Shown one piece after another: positions 1 to 8,515 of a stretch of 64,000 bases of DNA. Below the pieces are notes generated by a model that made no database searches, was not told the origin of the DNA, and worked only from the letters and a program-made list of their open reading frames with translations. The position numbers and the translations under genes are program-made. The number at the start of each line of letters is the position of its first letter. Position 1 is the first letter of the stretch. Origin of the DNA: CANLBN01 sp050633525 (GTDB lineage Bacteria > Pseudomonadota > Gammaproteobacteria > Pseudomonadales > Cellvibrionaceae); the NCBI GenBank assembly GCA_050633525.1, contig JBOEGR010000025.1, forward strand, positions 1-64,000, in the 5' to 3' direction.

Positions 1-31
1 CGTGCGCCTTCAGCCACTCGGCCACCCCTCC
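1..31 (-). tRNA. partial tRNA-Ser, 5' half, cut by left edge
   Basis: Read on the minus strand, position 31 begins a 7-nt acceptor strand GGAGGGG. U8/G9 and the long D-arm block GCCGAGTGGCTGAAGGC follow, as is characteristic of class II serine tRNAs. The beginning of the anticodon arm (GCACG) is the last part visible, so the anticodon is outside the window. The GCACG start is typical of the GGA/CGA-type serine isoacceptors, but this cannot be proved here. tRNA-Leu is less likely because of the GAAGGC D-arm ending. Confidence 0.85.
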
Positions 32-37
32 GCAGGG

Positions 38-92
38 GGTCCCGAAGCGGGTCGGGACCGGGGGAATATACCCATTAGGCCAGAGAATGCAA
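38..92 (-). promoter_or_regulatory. promoter and leader hairpin of the tRNA-Ser
   Basis: Upstream of the tRNA on the minus strand are a -35-like TTGCAT (92-87), a 16-bp spacer and a -10-like TATATT (70-65). A run of C and G follows the -10. A GC-rich discriminator is what stringently controlled stable-RNA promoters carry. Between the promoter and the tRNA lies a perfect 8-bp hairpin (GGTCCCGA at 38-45 pairing with TCGGGACC at 52-59), probably part of the processed 5' leader. The assignment is by inspection only. Confidence 0.5.
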
Positions 93-207
93 GCGTCCAA
101 ACGAGTAGGAGCACGGAAATTTGTTGTATCCGCCCCCGGTTTGGCGATAGGGTGTTGTCGGATGCTGGAAACGGCCCCACCTTTTTTACGCTACGGGGCT
201 GATTAAA

Positions 208-540
208 TTGAGGTTTACCGTGATAGTTGGACGTGTAATTGGCTGGATATTTTTTGTCATTGCCCTCGCCCTTTTAGGGGGCGAGATCGTCAGCTCTTTA
301 CAGGCAGGCGAGTGGACACCGCAACTGTTGGGTCAATTGTGGTTTGAACTTGATTCAGGTAGCCTCAATCTTGTCCAGGCCGTTATACAGCGTTATTTGT
401 TACCAGCGCTTTGGGATCCGATTATTCTCACCTTGCTGCTATGGCCTGCTTGGACGGTCTTCTTGATCCCAGGGATCCTGTTTGTCATATTTTTTCGAAA
501 ACGCAGCAACAAATATGCGCCAAAGAAATATCTAGGGTAA
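208..540 (+). CDS. small membrane protein of unknown function
   Basis: A 110-residue protein with two hydrophobic segments. One is near the N-terminus (about residues 5-28). The second is near the C-terminus (about 68-96) and is followed by a basic tail rich in Arg and Lys. The middle part is Trp- and Leu-rich. The first usable start is TTG at 208. An in-frame GTG at 220 would give 106 residues, and neither has a strong ribosome-binding site. I do not recognise a named family. It is convergent with lepA, and its stop lies about 17 bp from the lepA stop. Confidence 0.6.
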   Translation: MRFTVIVGRVIGWIFFVIALALLGGEIVSSLQAGEWTPQLLGQLWFELDSGSLNLVQAVIQRYLLPALWDPIILTLLLWPAWTVFLIPGILFVIFFRKRSNKYAPKKYLG

Positions 541-556
541 CAGGTGGCTAGGAGAC

Positions 557-2362
557 CTAATCGTCTCCCATCTTAAGTGCTGCAAGAAACGCTTCTTGCG
601 GGATTTCTACGTTGCCGACCGACCGCATCCGTTTTTTACCCTTCTTTTGCTTCTCAAGCAGTTTCTTCTTCCGCGTAATATCACCGCCATAACATTTAGC
701 CGTTACATTTTTGCGTAACGCTTTTACGGTTGTTCTAGCGACCACTTGACCACCGATGGCAGCCTGTATAGCGACATCAAACATTTGACGAGGAATGAGT
801 TCTTTCATTTTTTCAGTCAGTAAACGACCTCTACCCTGCGCATAGTCACGGTGAATAATCATGGCCAAAGCATCAACCTTATCACCATTAATGAGGACAT
901 CCAAACGGGTCAATGGGGCTTTGTCAAAGCGGACAAAGCTATAATCCAATGAAGCAAAGCCTCGGCTAGCTGATTTTAAGCGATCAAAGAAATCCAAAAC
1001 AACTTCATTCATGGGTAGTTCATAGCGCAACGCCACTTGAGCGCCCACATATTGCATATCTTTTTGAACCCCTCGCTTTTCAACGCAAAGCGTAATCACG
1101 GGGCCTAAATAGTCTTGAGGGACTAAGATATTGGCCTCGACAATAGGTTCACGCATTTCACTCAAATAAGCGGGGTCAGGTAGTTTTGAGGGGTTATCGA
1201 CTCGCACCACTTCGCCATCATTTTTAACAGCTTCAAAAATAACAGTGGGGGCCGTAGTAATCAAATCAAGGTTATATTCGCGCTCTAAACGTTCTTGAAT
1301 GATCTCCATATGCAGCATACCTAAAAAGCCACAGCGGAAGCCAAAACCCAATGCATCCGAGCTCTCGGGTTCATAGAATAAGGAGGCGTCATTTAACGTC
1401 AGTTTAGCCAGTGCTTCCCGAAACGATTCATAGTCATCTGAACTAACAGGGAATAAACCCGCATAAACCTGAGGCTTCACTTTTTTGAAGCCGGGTAGCG
1501 AATCAACCGTTTCGTAGGTGGTCGCATGAGTTAAGGTATCACCGACAGGCGCCCCCAGAATATCTTTAATGCCGGCCACAACAAAACCAACCTCACCTGC
1601 CTTAAGCTCTTTTAGGGGTAAGCGTTTCGGTGTGAATACACCCACACTATCAACAACATGGGATTTGCCGATCGATTTGGTCACAATTTTGTCTTTAACT
1701 TTCAAGGTGCCCTGTTTGACTCGCACCAAGGAAACAACCCCTAGATAGTTGTCGAACCAAGAGTCGATAATCAATGCCTGCAGAGGCGCATCGACATTCC
1801 CTTCCGGTGGCGGCACTTTGTTGACTAAATCTTCTAATACATCCTCAACACCCAAACCCGACTTGGCGCTACACTGAACCGCATCCGTTGCTTCGATACC
1901 AATTATATCTTCAATTTCTTGCGCAACTCGATCAGGTTCAGCCTGAGGCAAATCCATCTTATTCAGTACCGGGATCACCTCTAGACCTTGCTCAATAGCG
2001 GTGTAACAGTTGGCAACTGACTGTGCCTCAACACCTTGCGCAGCATCGACTACCAACAAGGCCCCTTCACAGGCCGCAAGGGAACGCGAGACCTCATAAG
2101 AGAAGTCAACGTGCCCCGGCGTATCGATAAAGTTCAGCTGGTAGACTTTACCGTCACGCGCCTTATAGTCCAAGGTCACGCTTTGGGCCTTAATCGTAAT
2201 ACCCCGCTCGCGCTCAATGTCCATTGAATCTAGCACTTGGGCGGCCATTTCACGCTGCGACAAACCGCCGCAATCTTGGATAAACCGATCTGCTAGAGTC
2301 GATTTACCATGGTCAATATGGGCAATAATGGAAAAGTTACGAATATGGCTAAGGTCGGTCAC
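557..2362 (-). CDS. lepA: elongation factor 4 (LepA), ribosome back-translocating GTPase
   Basis: Full-length 601-residue translational GTPase that binds stalled or mis-translocated ribosomes. The G1 motif AHIDHGKST (14-22), the G3 motif DTPGH (80-84), the G4 motif NKMD (134-137) and a SAK G5 motif are all visible. EF-G-like domains and the LepA-specific C-terminal domain follow, with a basic tail ending near KKGKKRMRSVG. Start at MTDLSHIRNF matches the family. In many gammaproteobacteria lepA lies just downstream of the rseC/mucD stress operon and is followed by lepB. Here the upstream neighbour is the phn island, and lepB is not downstream. Confidence 0.98.
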   Translation of the reverse strand: MTDLSHIRNFSIIAHIDHGKSTLADRFIQDCGGLSQREMAAQVLDSMDIERERGITIKAQSVTLDYKARDGKVYQLNFIDTPGHVDFSYEVSRSLAACEGALLVVDAAQGVEAQSVANCYTAIEQGLEVIPVLNKMDLPQAEPDRVAQEIEDIIGIEATDAVQCSAKSGLGVEDVLEDLVNKVPPPEGNVDAPLQALIIDSWFDNYLGVVSLVRVKQGTLKVKDKIVTKSIGKSHVVDSVGVFTPKRLPLKELKAGEVGFVVAGIKDILGAPVGDTLTHATTYETVDSLPGFKKVKPQVYAGLFPVSSDDYESFREALAKLTLNDASLFYEPESSDALGFGFRCGFLGMLHMEIIQERLEREYNLDLITTAPTVIFEAVKNDGEVVRVDNPSKLPDPAYLSEMREPIVEANILVPQDYLGPVITLCVEKRGVQKDMQYVGAQVALRYELPMNEVVLDFFDRLKSASRGFASLDYSFVRFDKAPLTRLDVLINGDKVDALAMIIHRDYAQGRGRLLTEKMKELIPRQMFDVAIQAAIGGQVVARTTVKALRKNVTAKCYGGDITRKKKLLEKQKKGKKRMRSVGNVEIPQEAFLAALKMGDD

Positions 2363-2488
2363 TGCTGGGCTAACACCGTTAATATCAAAAAGTAAGGGAA
2401 ATTCAAAAGAGCGCGGATTTTACCTTATTAGCTTGATATGTTCTATGAGAGACTGGGCAAACATAGAAATAGAGACATTAAATGGGGT

Positions 2489-3709
2489 TTAAGTCGAATT
2501 GAAGGTATCTTGCCTGCATTTCCTAAGAGAAAACAGCAGGCCTACGCTCAGTAAAAGAAGGGCCAGCAACGTCAATAATGCGATATAAACGCCCCAATAT
2601 TGTATCATCAGCGCAAAAGTGAAGGGTGCCATTGCAGTTAAAATCATTCTAAGGCGGTTTAGATCACCCGTAACAGCACCATAGTCATGTGAACCAAATA
2701 AAAATAAGGGAATTGCACCTCTCACTATATAAGCAAGACCTTGTCCTGCTCCAAAAGCAATTGAGAACAACCAAATAAAATCGGGAACAAAATGTAAAAC
2801 AAATAAACCTACTACACCTACACTCATCATCAGAAAGGAAATCACGCCTAGCATGATGGGAGTAATTTTATGCCCGAAGCACATATCGACTAACCTAGAG
2901 ACAACTTGAAATGGCCCTAATAGTGCACCTAAAGTCACAGCCAAAGCCGAGTCGATATCGAATACTTTTAATATATAAAATAGATGTATTTGCAAAGCCG
3001 CAATAGCAAAAGCACCACACCCCAAAGCAATCGCCACTATCCATTTTACCCTCCCCCAGTTTCCCCCCCCATTTTGACCATATTGTCGGCTCTTGATATC
3101 CGCTTCACCTATATTCACTTTATGTTTGTCTCCGAGAACGAAAAAATGAACAGGAAAGCAGACCAGTAAGTGGAGTAAGGCTAATATAATATAGACTGAT
3201 CGCCAGTCTAAGAATGTAAGCAACCATGAAATCAGTGGCCAAAAAATCGTAGAGGCGAAACCCGCCATTAAAGTAATTTGCGCTATGGGGTAACGCGCCT
3301 TTTTGCCAACATACTGTGTTAATGCAACAAAAGCGGATTCATACAATACTAATAAGCTTGCCATTTCCAATATAACAAGAGTAAATATAAAACTAAGTTT
3401 ATTATTGATTTGTGACAGTGCGAGTAAACATATAGCTACAATGACAGAGCCTAAACTCATTAACGTCCAAGCCCCATAACGGTCCAAGCATTTACCTATA
3501 ACAGGAGCCATAAAACCACTACATAAAATACCAAATGAGAAAACGCCAAAAATAAACTCTTTAGACCATAAAAAATGTTGCTCAAGCTCAATAGACAATA
3601 AACTAAAGGAGTAAAATAGAGTGCCATAGCCTATAGTACAAGTGATACCTAAACCAAGCACTAAAGCTAAAGTATTAGGTAAGAATAATCGGGAGAGTAT
3701 AGTATTCAA
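2489..3709 (-). CDS. major facilitator superfamily transporter at the end of the phn operon
   Basis: A 406-residue polytopic protein with about twelve hydrophobic helices in two halves joined by a charged cytoplasmic loop (around residues 195-220). This fits the MFS fold. The sequence GKCLDRYGAW near residue 70 resembles the MFS loop 2-3 motif A (GxLxDRxG). It starts 13 bp after the stop of the hexapeptide transferase, so it is probably co-transcribed with phnC-phnP. Substrate is not readable. From context it could import or export an organophosphonate, a breakdown product, or a compound modified by the neighbouring acyltransferase. Confidence 0.8.
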   Translation of the reverse strand: MNTILSRLFLPNTLALVLGLGITCTIGYGTLFYSFSLLSIELEQHFLWSKEFIFGVFSFGILCSGFMAPVIGKCLDRYGAWTLMSLGSVIVAICLLALSQINNKLSFIFTLVILEMASLLVLYESAFVALTQYVGKKARYPIAQITLMAGFASTIFWPLISWLLTFLDWRSVYIILALLHLLVCFPVHFFVLGDKHKVNIGEADIKSRQYGQNGGGNWGRVKWIVAIALGCGAFAIAALQIHLFYILKVFDIDSALAVTLGALLGPFQVVSRLVDMCFGHKITPIMLGVISFLMMSVGVVGLFVLHFVPDFIWLFSIAFGAGQGLAYIVRGAIPLFLFGSHDYGAVTGDLNRLRMILTAMAPFTFALMIQYWGVYIALLTLLALLLLSVGLLFSLRKCRQDTFNST

Positions 3710-3722
3710 AATAAATAAAATA

Positions 3723-4367
3723 TTAGCCAGAGTACTTATCGATAAATTGCTGGGGTTCTAATTTACGAAAATCACCCAGTCTCTCAGCCAACAAGTCTAA
3801 AGGCCAGTCCCACCACGCTAAATTTTCAAGACCAGCAATAACCTCATAAGAAAAACGTCGGCGCAATGGTTTTGCTGGATTACCGACCATAATACTGTAA
3901 GGCTCTACATCTTTTGTCACAATGGCACCTGCACCAATAGCAGCACCGTTGCCAATCGTCACTCCTGCTAATACAACGGCAGCATGCCCTAACCAAACAT
4001 CATGACCAATAACAACTGGCTGATCTGCCCGCCACTGAAAAAACTCCGCTTCATCTTGCCCTAAACCATAGCGAGAGGCGCGGTAAGTAAAATGGTGCAA
4101 AGCAACACGCTCTAAGGGGTGATTTCCTGGATTGATTCTTGTATGAGCCGCAATAGAACAAAACTTACCGATGGTTGAATTGATAACATCAGAATCATCA
4201 CTGATATAAGAAAAGTCATCGAATGTGGTATTAACAATTTTACATCGATCACCCACTTCACACGCATAACCAAATTCGCTTTTTTTAATATGGCAATCCT
4301 GACCAAAAATAGGGGTATCGGTTAACTCAGCAGATGAAAACAAATTATTTTCGCTTATTTCTTTCAT
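3723..4367 (-). CDS. phosphonate-cluster acyltransferase, hexapeptide-repeat (LbH) family
   Basis: A 214-residue protein with imperfect isoleucine-patch hexapeptide repeats, for example IGNGAAIGAGAIVTKDV near the C-terminus. It also has the xenobiotic-acetyltransferase-type HDVWLGHAAVVLAGVTIG block. It matches the hexapeptide transferase subfamily seen in phn operons. The ATG at 4367 is preferred to the upstream 4412 start. It follows the phnP TGA after one base and has a GGCGGTGA ribosome-binding site. The substrate is unknown; CoA-dependent acetylation of an aminophosphonate or phosphoribosyl intermediate would be inference. Confidence 0.85.
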   Translation of the reverse strand: MKEISENNLFSSAELTDTPIFGQDCHIKKSEFGYACEVGDRCKIVNTTFDDFSYISDDSDVINSTIGKFCSIAAHTRINPGNHPLERVALHHFTYRASRYGLGQDEAEFFQWRADQPVVIGHDVWLGHAAVVLAGVTIGNGAAIGAGAIVTKDVEPYSIMVGNPAKPLRRRFSYEVIAGLENLAWWDWPLDLLAERLGDFRKLEPQQFIDKYSG

Positions 4368-4368
4368 A

Positions 4369-5169
4369 TCACATTTCACCGCCAATACATGAATGCTGAT
4401 ATTTTTCTGCAATAATTGTTTGATTATCTTTTGCTAAAAACACATTAGCTGGCAATGAATAGTTGCCCGCCATTAAGAAACTATCGAGATCATGACCAAT
4501 ATGTGTTAAGTAAGTACTCTTAGGGTTCAGTCTTTCAATAATAGTTAATGCTTCGGTTAAACTATTATGATTTTGTGGCTCAGGCCTTGGTGGGAAAGAG
4601 CAATCGATAATGAGGGTATGCAAATCAATATTACTAAGATATTCGTAGGTATTTTCGGGCAGACCTAGTGTATCCGTAAAATAAGCGATGGTCTGTACTT
4701 GATCTGAAATAATATAACCAATACAAGGCTTAGAATGGTTTAAAGGCACGGGAGTAACCGACAAACCTGCTAACTCAAAAGGTTTAAATAATTCAGGCGG
4801 AGGTAAAAACGTTAATATACCAGGATGTTTAAATAAGTCATCACAACCTTTATCATCGTCTGGGCCATAAACCGGGACATTAAGACCCGAAGCCTTACCC
4901 CAACGCAAATGAAACAAACCTTGTACATGATCCATATGATAATGAGTTAATAGTATTGAATGTAACTCCGATGGAGCAAAACGTTCTGTTAAATTAGTTT
5001 GACCTGCGTCTAACAAGATAACACCTTCAGGGGTGGTAATTTTTGCACTACAGGGGCCACGACGATAGTCTTTAACTGCACGGGCTCGGACACATGCAAC
5101 ACAGTCGCAACCATAGCAAGGCACCTGTCGTGCATTACCCGTACCTAAAAATTGAAACTCTGTTATCAT
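4369..5169 (-). CDS. phnP: phosphoribosyl 1,2-cyclic phosphate phosphodiesterase
   Basis: A 266-residue metallo-beta-lactamase-fold enzyme. It opens the cyclic ribose 1,2-phosphate produced by C-P lyase to give ribose 1,5-bisphosphate. The dinuclear metal site motif HYHMDH is visible around residue 84. The Cys-rich zinc knuckle CYGCDCVAC (residues 18-26) is the distinguishing structural zinc site of PhnP. A C-terminal HIGHD motif supplies further ligands. It lies 17 bp after phnN, and together they process the sugar-phosphate end product of the pathway. Confidence 0.95.
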   Translation of the reverse strand: MITEFQFLGTGNARQVPCYGCDCVACVRARAVKDYRRGPCSAKITTPEGVILLDAGQTNLTERFAPSELHSILLTHYHMDHVQGLFHLRWGKASGLNVPVYGPDDDKGCDDLFKHPGILTFLPPPELFKPFELAGLSVTPVPLNHSKPCIGYIISDQVQTIAYFTDTLGLPENTYEYLSNIDLHTLIIDCSFPPRPEPQNHNSLTEALTIIERLNPKSTYLTHIGHDLDSFLMAGNYSLPANVFLAKDNQTIIAEKYQHSCIGGEM

Positions 5170-5186
5170 TTTTTAAACAACCTCTA

Positions 5187-5828
5187 TCAACTAGCACATG
5201 ACCGCTGTGTTGCCTTGTCAATAATATTGGCTAACTTGATGACAGATGCACTAATCGCACCTGAATTGTCAATCGTATTATCGGTATTACCTAGTGCCAT
5301 CAAATTTCGATGGCGCTTCATTCTCAACTCTATTGCCGCTTCACTTTCTCTTTGACGTAAGCGTAAACGTTCCAGTAGAATCGTTTCTGGAACATTAATG
5401 CTGATAGTCACCACGTCGTTATGAGGCGATATATGTCTTCCAAAATGACTCGCTCTTATCGCTTCCTTAAGCATTGGTAGATAAGCACGCGAGCCGTTAA
5501 TGACAACAGAAAAACCCATTGCAAACCATTGAGCCACTTCAATACCAATGGCATAACAGCTATTGTTCGCCTCCCAATCTAGTAAAAAAAGACCTTGGCT
5601 TTTTTTAAGCTGATATTCATTAGCGGATAGACTAATAAAATTTTCTGTCGCTTGGTTTTTCTCTGAATTTTCTCGGGTAATATAACGGTGCGCAATAACA
5701 ACGGGTAATTTTTTTTCAGCAAGGTGTTCTCTGTATTTTTTAAGGAGTGTATCTTTTCCTGAGCCAGAAGCGCCGACAATATAAAATAGTTTAGGTGAAG
5801 GAGAAGAGGGAGAAGGAGAAAATTTCAT
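5187..5828 (-). CDS. phnN: ribose 1,5-bisphosphate phosphokinase
   Basis: A 213-residue P-loop kinase related to guanylate kinase. It phosphorylates ribose 1,5-bisphosphate to PRPP, the last step in returning the C-P lyase sugar to metabolism. The Walker A motif GASGSGKDT is at about residues 19-27. The segment RYITRE follows as in guanylate-kinase relatives. The N-terminus is unusual in having a low-complexity Ser-Pro stretch (SPSPSSPSPK) ahead of the P-loop. It starts 8 bp after the phnM stop and is followed by phnP. Confidence 0.93.
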   Translation of the reverse strand: MKFSPSPSSPSPKLFYIVGASGSGKDTLLKKYREHLAEKKLPVVIAHRYITRENSEKNQATENFISLSANEYQLKKSQGLFLLDWEANNSCYAIGIEVAQWFAMGFSVVINGSRAYLPMLKEAIRASHFGRHISPHNDVVTISINVPETILLERLRLRQRESEAAIELRMKRHRNLMALGNTDNTIDNSGAISASVIKLANIIDKATQRSCAS

Positions 5829-5836
5829 AGCTTAAA

Positions 5837-6979
5837 TTAAAAAACTCTTATCCCTTGTGCCCACACAGTATTGACAACAGGTATATCACTCACTTTATCG
5901 ACCCGCACTATATCTGCACGCTTGCCAACAGTAAGCTCGCCCCGATCACTAAGTTGGGCCGCATCAGCTGGGTTTTTCGTAATCGTTGCAATGGCTTTGG
6001 GCAAGTCATAATTGTTATCAAGGTCTTCGAGTATAAATGCTGCATGAAGAATACTAGCAGGGCAATAATCTGATGATAAAATATCTAGCACACCCTCTTT
6101 TGCTAATTCATGTGCAGCAATATTACCTGAGTGAGACCCCCCACGAACAACATTAGGCGCCCCCATTAATACACTCATGCCTTTTTTATGAGACTCTATC
6201 GCTGCGATTTGTGTTGTCGGAAACTCAGCAATAGTCATCCCAAAACCAGCGGATTCTTCGACATGTTCATAAGTTGCATCGTCATGGCTAGCCAATGGAA
6301 TATTTCTGTCCTTGCACAATTCAACAACTTGTTGTCGATGCACATCACTGTACTTAGCGCTATTGGCTTTTTGCTTTACAATAAACTGTTCTAGCTCTGT
6401 ATCCGATAAATTGTATTTACCTTGATAATAAATACGATATTTATCCATATTGGTAAATTGACGTTGACCGGGAGAATGATCCATGACCGACACCAAATTA
6501 ACAGTGGCCTCATCAATCAATTCATGCAAAAACTTCAATACATCTTTATGACAAAGTTCACAACGTAAGTGCAAAAAATGATCTGCTCGGAGTAAGCCTT
6601 TTTCCTGAGTATCGGCGATCGCATTTAACATACTTTGAAGGTTCGTTAAACGCTGGCTATTTTCATTAACATCGCCTAGAGCCACTGCATCAAATACCGT
6701 TGTAATACCGGCAGCAACTAATTGTGCATCATGGGCAATCACCGCTGGCTGTCCTGGCCAAGTAACTTTAGGTCTTGGTGTAAAGTGCTTTTCTAGATTG
6801 TCGGTATGTAACTCTATCAAGCCCGGCAATACATAATCACCACCGCAGTCAACCGCATGCGGTAGAGTTGTTCCAGCAGAATCAATAGCACTGATAACAC
6901 CGTCCTTAATTTGTAAACTCCCTTTAACAATTTCATCAGCGAGGATTAATTGAGCATTCGTTAATATAATCTCTTTCAT
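5837..6979 (-). CDS. phnM: alpha-D-ribose 1-methylphosphonate 5-triphosphate diphosphatase
   Basis: A 380-residue amidohydrolase-family enzyme. It removes pyrophosphate from ribose 1-alkylphosphonate 5-triphosphate to give the substrate of PhnJ. The metal-binding LIELHTDNLEKHFTPRP stretch near residue 58 is the PhnM signature. Further metal ligands are visible at LASHDD and SSDYCPAS. The ATG at 6979 overlaps the phnL TGA (ATGA) and is preferred to an upstream GTG at 6988. That coupling fits a stoichiometric operon. Confidence 0.95.
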   Translation of the reverse strand: MKEIILTNAQLILADEIVKGSLQIKDGVISAIDSAGTTLPHAVDCGGDYVLPGLIELHTDNLEKHFTPRPKVTWPGQPAVIAHDAQLVAAGITTVFDAVALGDVNENSQRLTNLQSMLNAIADTQEKGLLRADHFLHLRCELCHKDVLKFLHELIDEATVNLVSVMDHSPGQRQFTNMDKYRIYYQGKYNLSDTELEQFIVKQKANSAKYSDVHRQQVVELCKDRNIPLASHDDATYEHVEESAGFGMTIAEFPTTQIAAIESHKKGMSVLMGAPNVVRGGSHSGNIAAHELAKEGVLDILSSDYCPASILHAAFILEDLDNNYDLPKAIATITKNPADAAQLSDRGELTVGKRADIVRVDKVSDIPVVNTVWAQGIRVF

Positions 6980-7680
6980 GCCGCACACTCAGACAAATTA
7001 ACAACGCGGTTAGCCACTTGATCTCTTACTTCTTCATCATGAAAAATGCCAACAATGGCAACGCCATTGGCTTTTGCTTCTTGAATCAACTCAATCACAA
7101 CTTTACGATTGCTGGCATCCAATGATGCCGTTGGTTCATCCAATAATAGGATGGGGTAATGTGCAATAAACCCCCTCGCAATATTGATACGCTGCTGTTC
7201 TCCACCCGAGAAAGTCGTTGGCGATAGCGCCCATAGTGATTGAGGAATATTTAAACGATTCAGCAAGCTTTCTGCTTTTGATCTTGCTTCTTCCTGAGGA
7301 ACACCTCGTACCAATAATGGTTCCATAACAATATCAATAGCAGGTACTCTTGGTACAATTCTTAAAAATTGACTAACATAGCCGATAATATTTTGTCGAA
7401 GATAGTAAACCCATTGTGAGTTAGCATGAACAATATCAACTTCACCATCATCAAAGAGAACTTTAATAGAACCCGATGTGATTTTATAATTACCATATAA
7501 ACATTTAAGAAAGGTGCTTTTTCCCATACCACTTGGCCCTGCTAAAACAAGGCAATCCCCCTCTCCAACTACAATAGAAAAATTAGAAAAAACCTTAATC
7601 ATTGCATTATTCTGCAAATGCATATGAAACTGTTTTTCTAAATTATCGACTAACAATCTGGCTACATTACTATCTTTCAT
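6976..7680 (-). CDS. phnL: C-P lyase ABC-type ATPase subunit
   Basis: A 234-residue ATP-binding cassette protein. Walker A is GPSGMGKST (about 48-56), the signature is FSGGEQQR, and Walker B is ILLLDEPTASLDA. PhnL is a non-transport ABC protein needed with PhnG-K for phosphonate breakdown in E. coli. Start ATG at 7680, 31 bp after the phnK stop. Its stop overlaps the phnM start. Confidence 0.95.
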   Translation of the reverse strand: MKDSNVARLLVDNLEKQFHMHLQNNAMIKVFSNFSIVVGEGDCLVLAGPSGMGKSTFLKCLYGNYKITSGSIKVLFDDGEVDIVHANSQWVYYLRQNIIGYVSQFLRIVPRVPAIDIVMEPLLVRGVPQEEARSKAESLLNRLNIPQSLWALSPTTFSGGEQQRINIARGFIAHYPILLLDEPTASLDASNRKVVIELIQEAKANGVAIVGIFHDEEVRDQVANRVVNLSECAA

Positions 7681-7711
7681 TTTGGTATATTCTCTAAAGC
7701 ATCTTCAATGA

Positions 7712-8515
7712 TTAAGGAGTTAAAACAGAAGATACTAACAACTGCGTATAAGGATGTTGTGGATCATCAAGTATTTGATCTGTTAACCCACTCTCAACGA
7801 CACGACTTTTTTTCATCACTAATAAACGATGACACAATAATCGAGCCACCGCCAAATCATGCGTTACCATAACAACGGATAATTGCAATTCTGTGACTAA
7901 AGATCGCACCAAATCTAAGAGTCGTGCCTGAACAGAAACATCCAGTCCGCCTGTAGGTTCGTCCATCAACACCAGTCTCGGCTCTGTCACTAACACTCGA
8001 GCTATTTGTAAACGTTGTTGCATTCCGCCTGAAAATGAATACGGGAAATCGTCAATACGATCCCCTTCAATCTCAACATGCTCTAACCAATCCGTTGCTG
8101 TACGACGAATTTCGCCATAATGTTGTTGACCGACCGCCATCAAGCGTTCACCAATATTAGCGCCAGCACTTACCCGTAACCGTAAACCATCACGCGGGTT
8201 TTGTTTAACAATACCAAACTCGCTACGCATTAATAATCGTCTTTGTGCCTCATCAACCTGATACAGGTTTTTCTCTCCGTTAATAGAAGAATTAAAGATT
8301 ATATTTCCTGTATCCGGCTCAGACTCCCCACTTAAAGACTTAAGTAGAGTTGACTTTCCTGAACCCGATTCGCCCACGATGCCAAGCACTTCTCCAGGAA
8401 ACAAATTAAAGTTAATATCTTGACAACCGCGATTGATACCATAAAGTTTATTAAGGTTTTTCACTCTCAGAATAGGGCTTTCTTCTATTTTCGGAATTAG
8501 CATTGGCGAATTCAT
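7712..8515 (-). CDS. phnK: C-P lyase complex ABC-type ATPase subunit
   Basis: A 267-residue ABC ATPase. The Walker A is GESGSGKST, the signature is FSGGMQQRLQIAR, and Walker B is LVLMDEPTGGLDV. A C-terminal oligopeptide-transporter-type extension (HPYTQLLVSSVL) is present. In E. coli PhnK binds the PhnGHIJ core through PhnJ. The ATG at 8515 overlaps the phnJ stop by four bases. The distinctive KQNPRDGLR block before the signature separates PhnK from dipeptide transporter ATPases. Confidence 0.95.
   Translation of the reverse strand: MNSPMLIPKIEESPILRVKNLNKLYGINRGCQDINFNLFPGEVLGIVGESGSGKSTLLKSLSGESEPDTGNIIFNSSINGEKNLYQVDEAQRRLLMRSEFGIVKQNPRDGLRLRVSAGANIGERLMAVGQQHYGEIRRTATDWLEHVEIEGDRIDDFPYSFSGGMQQRLQIARVLVTEPRLVLMDEPTGGLDVSVQARLLDLVRSLVTELQLSVVMVTHDLAVARLLCHRLLVMKKSRVVESGLTDQILDDPQHPYTQLLVSSVLTP

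Noticed and set aside
2..202. Open frame of 66 residues on the plus strand
   Set aside because: It runs over the tRNA-Ser, its promoter and its leader; no coding character and no ribosome-binding site.
551..568. GGAGAC/GTCTCC inverted repeat at the lepA end
   Set aside because: Only six bp, no T run on either strand; not strong enough to call a terminator.
5855..6394. Plus-strand frames within phnM
   Set aside because: They are antisense shadows of a well-supported gene.
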